64,000 bases of DNA from Trichosphaerium sp. ATCC 40318 (Eukaryota > Discosea > Flabellinia > Trichosidae): NCBI GenBank assembly GCA_038496445.1, contig JALMLS010000268.1:186001-250000 (forward strand). Reading direction: 5' to 3'. The notes beneath the pieces are model-generated. The model was given only the letters and a program-made list of their open reading frames with translations, did not search any database and was not told where the DNA came from. The translations under genes and the position numbers were made by a program. Shown piece by piece: positions 57,001 to 64,000 of this stretch. Every line of letters begins with the position of its first letter. The stretch's first letter is position 1.

Positions 57001-60000
57001 ATTCACGCACCCAACAGTTGCTAAGCTTGTCAGAGGTACTGTTCTAGCGATTTAGTTTGTTTTCTAACTTTGTTAATAAAAAGAATGTTGGCAAAGCGAT
57101 CCTGATAAACGACCAACGTTTGCTGATATCATATCTTCTACTGAATCTATAATTGCTGAGTTTATTGTTAACGATACAATGGACACCGAAATAGAAAACA
57201 AAACAATCGCAAGGAGATCCAAGATTTATGGTAGAACCAATTTAATGAAGGTAAGCTTATCTTCCCTCTTATCGTCGTTATACACCTGTTTTGTGTTTGT
57301 CTGACTCTTATTTCAAAGGATACTCTCAAGCTCATTGAGAATTTTAAAGATGGTGAGAAGCAATTCTTGCTTCTGCGTGGATTGTCCGGAATGGGTAAAT
57401 CTATATTTGTATCAATGCTAAGTCGTTATGCTGCGACTCAAGGTCATGTTGGTAATGGCAAATGGAACAAAGGGCTTACTTGTCCTATCGGTCCAATTGC
57501 TGACGCTTTATCGTACGTATTTACATACCTGTTTGCCTTTCGTTAAGCGCTCCAATACTGACTTTAACTGAAGGGATATTGTTCGTTCTATTCAACAGAA
57601 TGCAAGCAAAGTTGAGTTACTAAGGATATGCAATATAATCAAAGCAGAAGTATCTTATAAATCAAGACTACTAATGTATAAGCTATTCCCAGTACTATTA
57701 CATCTTACAGAAGAGGATATTCCAATGGAATCCATAGAAGGCATGATGTGTGGATCGATGCAGGTATTGTTGTTTTTACATCCTCATCTCAACTCACCTC
57801 TCTTCTTTAGCAAGCTTTAGCTCTTTTTAGACTTTTAATTAGCACTCTATCTTCCAAAGAACAACCACTGGTAAGCCACTCATAAGCTCTTACATTAACT
57901 TATGTTATTTTGTAGATTTTTATCTTGGATGATTTACAGTGGGCTGATTTTATGGGTATTTCGTTGATTCAAGAAATCATGTCTTCACCTCAAATGTCGC
58001 ACGTGTTAATCCTTGCAACTTATCGTAGCAACGAGGTTGGTAAAAATCACCCTCTCCGTGTGCGTACTCAAACACACTATCATAGCTATTAGTGTACTAA
58101 CAAATCATTAAATAGGCTGCCTTGACTGCAATAAAAGAGTCTAGAGTTGCTGGTGTACAAGAGATTGTACTACAATCTCTTTCAGATGACGATATTACAG
58201 AATGGCTTCACGATATCATAGGCGAACCAACAACAAGTGTAGAAAAACTGATTGCATTGATTCAAGAAAGGACAGGAGGAAATCCTTTCCTTGTTAGCCA
58301 AACTATTGCTCATCTACTTGAAACAAACGCATTGGAGTTTTACAGCAAGAAATCAAAGGAAAGCGAAGAAACTTACTTGAAAAACCTATCAAACAAACTA
58401 GTTGACTCAAGTATCTTGCTAACAAAGAACATTTCAAAGCTTCGAACTGAAGCTGTAATGTGTCTACAAATAGCAGCTTGTCTAAAAGCAGAACAGTTTA
58501 CTGAATCAAGCATGCATAACTTGATGTCTCACTTCAACATGGTACGTTCTGTTTGTTTTGTTCTTTTTCGATATTTTTTTGGTGTTCACGTGGTGGTTTG
58601 TATTAACTTTTTTATCACGTTTAGGATGTTGAGAACAATGTATTGACGTATACTAAAAAAGCACGTGATTTGCCAAAGAATCAAGTACACAGCTGGTTGG
58701 AAGAAGCCCTTAATATCTCCTTTATCAAAAAGAAGAAGCGTGGTGATGATATCATTGTATTCAGATTTGCTCATGATAAGATTCGTGAAGCTTTGTATGC
58801 TTCTGCTTCTGATAATGATAAACGCCACTTCGCTGTTGGTCAAATTTTAATGGCAGAGTTAGAAGGCGCTAGCGAGATGGTCGTAGGCACAGGTACGAAC
58901 TCATTTAACATGTCTTTTTTTGAACACGTTGTCGAAGCTGAAAGTACTTTTTAGCAATATTCTATGCTGTTGAACAAATGAATCTTGGGTATGATGCAAC
59001 GCCAAAGAGTATGCATACCGAGTTAGCTATTTGTAACCTAAAAGGTACGAAATGGGATTTGCTTGAGATCAAGAGATTAACTCTTTCTTTTTTTCGTTTA
59101 GCTGTAAAAACAGCCGTCTTTCACGCTGCTTATGATACTGCTTTGGAATTCTTGCACAGCGCTTTCAAATTCCTTGGTGTTAAAAAAGGTGATGAGAGTG
59201 TTTGGGAACGCTTAGGGGAGAACGCTTGGTATTTACACAAATACCTTTGCCTCTGCGAACTTAGAACAAGTAAGTTTTTTTGAATGAAAAAACTTTTTGA
59301 GTACTCCTTCGAACAAACGCAAAAACTAGTCCTAAGTGAGATTGTGCCTATTATTTTTATTCACAAATTTGTAGAAAATATGGACGCAGATGCAATGAAG
59401 AGCCTTGAAATACTAATGGCTCATGCAACGACAAACGACCAGAAATCTCATGTTCTCAATCTTCGTTCTGAGGCTGCCTTATCTAGATGGTCTTTCAAGT
59501 GTGTACCACCAATTGTAACAGAGTTCCTCGTACATACTGGTGTACTACAAGAGAAAATCAGCGATTTCTCGGTTTATTCACCACAAGGTGACAAGTTAAA
59601 GGTAACTTTTTTTCTTTTTTTTTTGGAGTTAATGGATTTGTTTTTTAGGCCATGGAAGAACGTGTTCTAAAAAATGTATCCGTTACAGCGTTTAGAAAAC
59701 GTCTAAGGCATCGTGCTAAACTAGAGGAGATTGATTGGAATAAATACTTGATATCCAAGGCCATAAACAACGGATTGATAGCAGGTACTGTTTTTATTTA
59801 CCAAAACAGCTTTCGCTTTACTGATTTCTATTTTTAGCATACTTGAGCGCTAACACTTCCGCCCTGTCTTTCTTCTCTTTACTTGAAATGGAACTATTGC
59901 TCAAAGACAAAGAGTTCCCAGGTCTTGTATCATCTCTTGTATTGACATCTATATATTTTATGCACTACACAGAGAATAGAAGCTTAGCTAGCGTTGGTGT

Positions 60001-62438
60001 TGCTCTTCTAAAATCAGCGAATGAGATTATACTTCGTGGAAATAACTACAACTTTACTGATAACATTGGAATGGGTGAACTCCTGTACTTGAGAATATAC
60101 GGCGCAGCTTGTTTGGATAGAGAGAGTATAATGAATCGCGCTATTAACACCATACACCTCTCCGAAAAGGTAAGACGCTTGCTACTGTTTTACAAAAAAA
60201 TCTAATTATGTTATGTAGGACGGCGATTATAGCATCTTGTTCCAAGCTAAGACTGACATTTCGTACTTTGAATGTTTCTATGGTACAATGCCACCAAGCG
60301 ATCTTCCAGCAGCATTGGAGCCTCTCATTAAAGCATCTGCATCGCCTATGCCAACGTATGCACTATTCTTGTCAATACTAGTAATGATAAAAAACCTAAC
60401 TTATTGTTTAGCTACTCCAAGTTCTTGAAGTCTCAAGCTATAGTTGCTAATGCTTTGTGTGGTCGCTTGACAATATGCGAAGCATATGAATCCATCATAG
60501 AACGTGCTGAACATTACGGTGTAGGAGAATTAACATTGTATGTTTCCCAAATTCTCTATTATTTTCTTTCTTTTTTTTGCCCACACGTGACTAACTCGTT
60601 GTCTTTTAGACATACTTTCCTAACACGTGTAATCCCTGCTACTGTACTACGTAGAGATTGGGAACTAGCATCAAAGTTTATCAACAACCTACGCTTAGAT
60701 ACTTACAAGAGTTGTAATACAATGCTTGTTCTCACTATCATCTACCTTTACGCAACAACATTCACTAAAGAGCTTAAAATCCCACAAAGGTAAGGCACTT
60801 TATCAAAACCAAGATAACAGCACAAGTATATCTAACCGTTCGTCCTCCTTTTTAGCAAGATAACAGCTGTATATCAAACCTTACGTCGGTTTAATCATGG
60901 ACCTATATACAAGCTTGTTCAAAGCCTTATTAAGGTTCAACGTGGTGTTTATAGGAAGAAAGGAAAACCACGTGAGATGTCTTCTGTAATGCAAGTTGTT
61001 GGAAAATATGAAACTCATCGTGCTGCATTTGAAGAGTATGGATGGCAAAAGTTTACAGTTTTCTTATGTGATATTGCTGCACATTTTTGTTATCAACATA
61101 AATCTCACCATTTTGGTGATACTTTCCGAAACGTACGTCATATCATACATCTATCACATGTTTTTCTTTTATCTTATATTATTACTATAGCAAGCTATAA
61201 ATAGCGTACAAATGATTGATACACAACTTGAGTACATTTGGTAAGTCACAAAGAAGGTCTTTCTTCTTGAACTATTTTTTTGACTTTTGGTTTTAGGCAA
61301 ATTGAGTCTGATGGCTTGACATCTTTGGTTGAACATAACTCGACGTTTACGCAAACTATCGCTCATTTGGTATCTACTGCAGCAAAAGGTAGATTGGAAA
61401 AAGAGGAATCGAGCAACACAGAGCTTAGAATGTGGTTAGACCTCCTGACTTCATCACCTGATGAAAATACGTAAGTTTTTGGTATTCATTTGTGACTCTT
61501 TCTTGTTACTCACCAGACTCTCATAGCGAGGTTATACTCTGTCCAAAAGCTCTCGTTGAGAGCGCCATAGAAGTGATGCGAAGCAATTACCCTGGCGCTA
61601 TAGAGCTCATCTGGGAGTCTAATATGGCAAATAAGATAATGACAAACCAACGTCACGTGCTCTTATTATGTGTGTACATGCTACAACAATACTTGGAACA
61701 AATAGAAGGCGATGACATTCTTGTAATGGTCAATAGGTACCTATTATACAACCACAACACATATTATTCGTTGGATCTAACCGATATTTTTCTTTAGTAC
61801 TGATAACGGTATGATAATACAATTTACTGATTTTGTGCCTGATGATATCTCCTTGATAAAGACAGGTTAGTAATGACATCATATCCATCATGAATTAGCC
61901 CTAACATATCTAGACACATTATATACAATCGGTTCACCACCACCAGAGCTTTCAATGCCATTTATCCAACACGCTATCCCAGGTACTTCACAATGAATAA
62001 TTGACACGTTTTTTCTTTTTTTTTTGTGTTTTTCTTTTTTTTGAAACTAACACGTGTGTAGGTATAAAGGCGCTCGAAGAAATAAGATACTTGGTTGATA
62101 ACAACTCACCTATACTACAAGCAAAGCTTAAATTCAGTGTTGTACCACCATGCCCAATATCGTTAATGATATCCAACCCAATGTGGAGAAAGTTGGCTAC
62201 AAATGCATTGGATAAAGCTGGGATTGATTATAGTACATCCAAACATGATGATGGTTATGACTCAACTTGTTGGGTTATAACAGATACTATTTCAGAGACA
62301 CAGAATATTCCTCCTTTGGCAAGTATTATTTTTCTGGCAAAAAGAATAGAAAATGATATTCCTGATCCTCCTGCAACTACTTTAGTGTCACCGATAGATT
62401 ATAACTATATGGTGAAAATGATTACCACCAGTTTGTAA
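54003..62438 (+). CDS. Giant beta-propeller / PH / protein kinase / AAA NTPase / helical-repeat protein
   Basis: One long intron-rich gene, estimated near 2,000 aa. The N-terminus (from ATG 54003, MQVHTNIFPQELDGKRYNKL) is WD40-like: LYNTDTGELKDIEL, LYDLEEDEVITTLK, VLFLGNLEGEIRAYNID, LIAAGTDSGTINIYL (to about 55400). A PH domain follows (SCAGYMQAHKRRKLLRNSKD ... ASEKELIMWTTALSNAV, to 55879). The kinase is complete: GQGSSASIYRG, VAIKQF, LRALRHPCIVHLIGACN, IIHRDLKPGNILIN, DFGISTQ, MAPEVF, DVYSFGIVLWQML. The NTPase has Walker A RGLSGMGKS, Walker B IFILDDLQWAD and RTGGNPFLVS. Helical repeats fill 58320-62438, stop at 62438. No histidine-kinase or GAF module was seen, unlike many kinase-AAA_16 proteins. 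Confidence 0.88.
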
Positions 62439-63016
62439 AAAAAAAGAAAGTACGAAAAAGCTGTACAGCTTGTAGCCCTACAAGAAAGAAAAAAAAATAA
62501 ATATTGTTTGTACATGCCTTTATTAAACCAATACGAGTTTGCAAATCAAGCAGCATTTCCACGCCTATTGCCTGAGTAAGGTAGTTACCATAACTCCTGA
62601 GATTGGCTAGGCAGGGAATAACGTTAGTATTGATTAGAGGGGCATCGACAGTTTCGAAATACAAATTTTTGATTGGATATTTACCAGTTTTCGAGAATCT
62701 TTGAGACCCTTTTGCTCACCTTAGAACCATCCTAAACTTAACCATGTAGCTACGATGCTATACTTACAGGCCCAAAAACAATTTTGTGATTCGTTTATGC
62801 TGTACCCAGGAAAAGTAATCACACAGAAACTGGTTTGATTCAATACTTGATTTCAAAAGGAAAGGAGAATGTTTGCATCTCAAACGAATCACGTGATTCA
62901 TATTGCTTTATGTGGATAGTGTTATTAGTGGCGAGGATATGTACTTATTAGCGGTTGTAGTGTAGAAACAATAAAAGAAATTGAAAAGACAAAAACTCTT
63001 TATTGTACATAGTTCA
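62439..63016. other. Intergenic between convergent genes
   Basis: About 580 nt between the giant kinase and the last MORN_2 gene. No supported ORF. TCACGTGA at about 62889. Confidence 0.4.
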
Positions 63017-63910
63017 TTAACTGTTGACTTTTTTACCGTATCTGTAATAACTAGTTGTGGTAACTACACTTTCATTTTTATACTTATATGTCACGTGTTT
63101 ACCATGTATTCTATTCATATCATAGAAACAATGAACATATATTCTTCCATCTTGTCCGAAATAATGTTTATATTCTCCATGTTTCTTACCATCTTTAAAG
63201 TGACAACAAAGTACCAAGATACCAAACTGATTCCACTTTTTATACTCACCATTCTTTTGACCATCAACAAAATAAGTCATAGACTTTAACCTTGTACTGC
63301 TCCACCACTCTCTCTTTAAACCTTCAGGTTTGTTCATATTATAATTGCAGTGTACTTGTAAGAAATGAATAGCTGTCTTAGCACTATATTTAGTAATACC
63401 ATAGAGTTTATAGTCACCGTGTTTCATCCCATTTTTATAAAACAAATGTTTAATCAAGAAACCATTCTGACTCTCTTTGTACTCTCCATGTAATTGACCA
63501 TCTTTATAAGTTTTTAAAAGTTCTACTTTATCTCTAGAATAAGTATGAGTGCCATGTGGTACTCCATCTTTGAAGTGTTTTGTCATAAACAGCTTGTTAT
63601 TGTCATATTGTTTATCAACTTGTAATAATCCTGAAGAGTACTGTTGCTCTATGCGATGTACAAAACCACGAGCCTTCTTGTTGTAAGTGATGAAAAGACC
63701 ATGTTTTCTGAGGTTTGAATCGTATTTTGATGTCATAGCTGTCTGCTTGCATATTGAAGGCCATTTACTCTTTAAAACGCTATCAGCGGTGTCTTTAAAC
63801 ATCATCCAAAGGAGTTCTGGAGGTAAGTCAACTAAACAAGGATATTCTCTTTCTCGACGCTCGGTAGAGATACTTTTAACGTTGTACTGTGCGCTGGCAG
63901 GAAAGCTCAT
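63017..63910 (-). CDS. F-box-like / MORN_2 repeat protein
   Basis: A single exon encodes 297 aa from ATG 63910. After about 27 residues comes the head VDLPPELLWMMFKDTADS...KWPSICKQTAMTSKYD, then about nine more divergent repeats: GVPHGTHTYSRDKVELLK, GQLHGEYKESQNGFLIKHL, GQKNGEYKKWNQFGILVLC. It ends YRYGKKVNS. Repeats are longer and less regular than in the other members, suggesting an older copy. No intron. Confidence 0.83.
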   Translation of the reverse strand: MSFPASAQYNVKSISTERREREYPCLVDLPPELLWMMFKDTADSVLKSKWPSICKQTAMTSKYDSNLRKHGLFITYNKKARGFVHRIEQQYSSGLLQVDKQYDNNKLFMTKHFKDGVPHGTHTYSRDKVELLKTYKDGQLHGEYKESQNGFLIKHLFYKNGMKHGDYKLYGITKYSAKTAIHFLQVHCNYNMNKPEGLKREWWSSTRLKSMTYFVDGQKNGEYKKWNQFGILVLCCHFKDGKKHGEYKHYFGQDGRIYVHCFYDMNRIHGKHVTYKYKNESVVTTTSYYRYGKKVNS

Positions 63911-64000
63911 AACGTTAGTTTCTAAATTTTGATTTTTTGAGTATTGAGGACAAAACTACCTGTAGAATAACAAAATAGTAAATACTACCTTCGTCGTTAA

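Overview
This window is nuclear DNA from a eukaryote, most likely a free-living protist. It is AT-rich. Most genes are cut into many small exons by short introns, mostly 35-120 nt and some as short as 22-28 nt. Protein families with no bacterial counterpart are present: an Arp2/3 subunit, a MYND-SET methyltransferase, a GnT-I-type glycosyltransferase, a TMEM135-like protein and class C receptors. The lineage cannot be fixed from the sequence. Arp2/3, class C receptors with a periplasmic-binding ectodomain and a GnT-I enzyme would fit an amoeboid or other flagellate/amoeba lineage; this is inference.

Layout. 0-11.9 kb holds conventional spliced genes: an unrecognised minus-strand gene; ARPC1 (10 exons, fully resolved, 362 aa); a 7TM protein head-to-head with it (8 exons, 464 aa); a secreted LamG-like protein; a RING protein; a TMEM135-like protein (9 exons, 394 aa); and an unrecognised gene. 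12.5-13.5 kb is a single-exon F-box/leucine-rich repeat gene. 14.5-25.5 kb is a tandem array of three class C (GABA-B-like) receptor genes of about 19 exons each, mosaic by gene conversion. 26-37.7 kb mixes three F-box-like/MORN-type repeat genes with a TPR/UBA gene, a SMYD-like MYND-SET gene, a small secreted-protein gene and a pseudogene. 37.9-45.9 kb holds a tail-anchored coiled-coil/Glu-Pro repeat protein, an NADP-dependent reductase, a tRNA-like cluster, a coiled-coil gene and a small gene. 46.7-50.5 kb is a second F-box/LRR gene, a frameshifted F-box-like/MORN gene and a decayed copy of the LRR gene. 51.3-53.3 kb is the GnT-I-like enzyme. 54.0-62.4 kb is one very large gene: beta-propeller, PH domain, protein kinase, AAA-type NTPase and helical repeats. 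A last F-box-like/MORN gene closes the window.

Two gene populations are visible. Household and signalling genes are intron-dense, with donors strongly biased to GTAC(G). The F-box-linked repeat genes have no intron or one, are scattered on both strands, and show broken and decayed copies. That looks like an expanding substrate-adaptor-like family resembling those of large DNA viruses of protists, possibly acquired laterally (inference). The most unusual single object is the giant propeller-PH-kinase-NTPase gene. Exon coordinates were worked out by hand from frame, splice dinucleotides and family similarity; no search was run.
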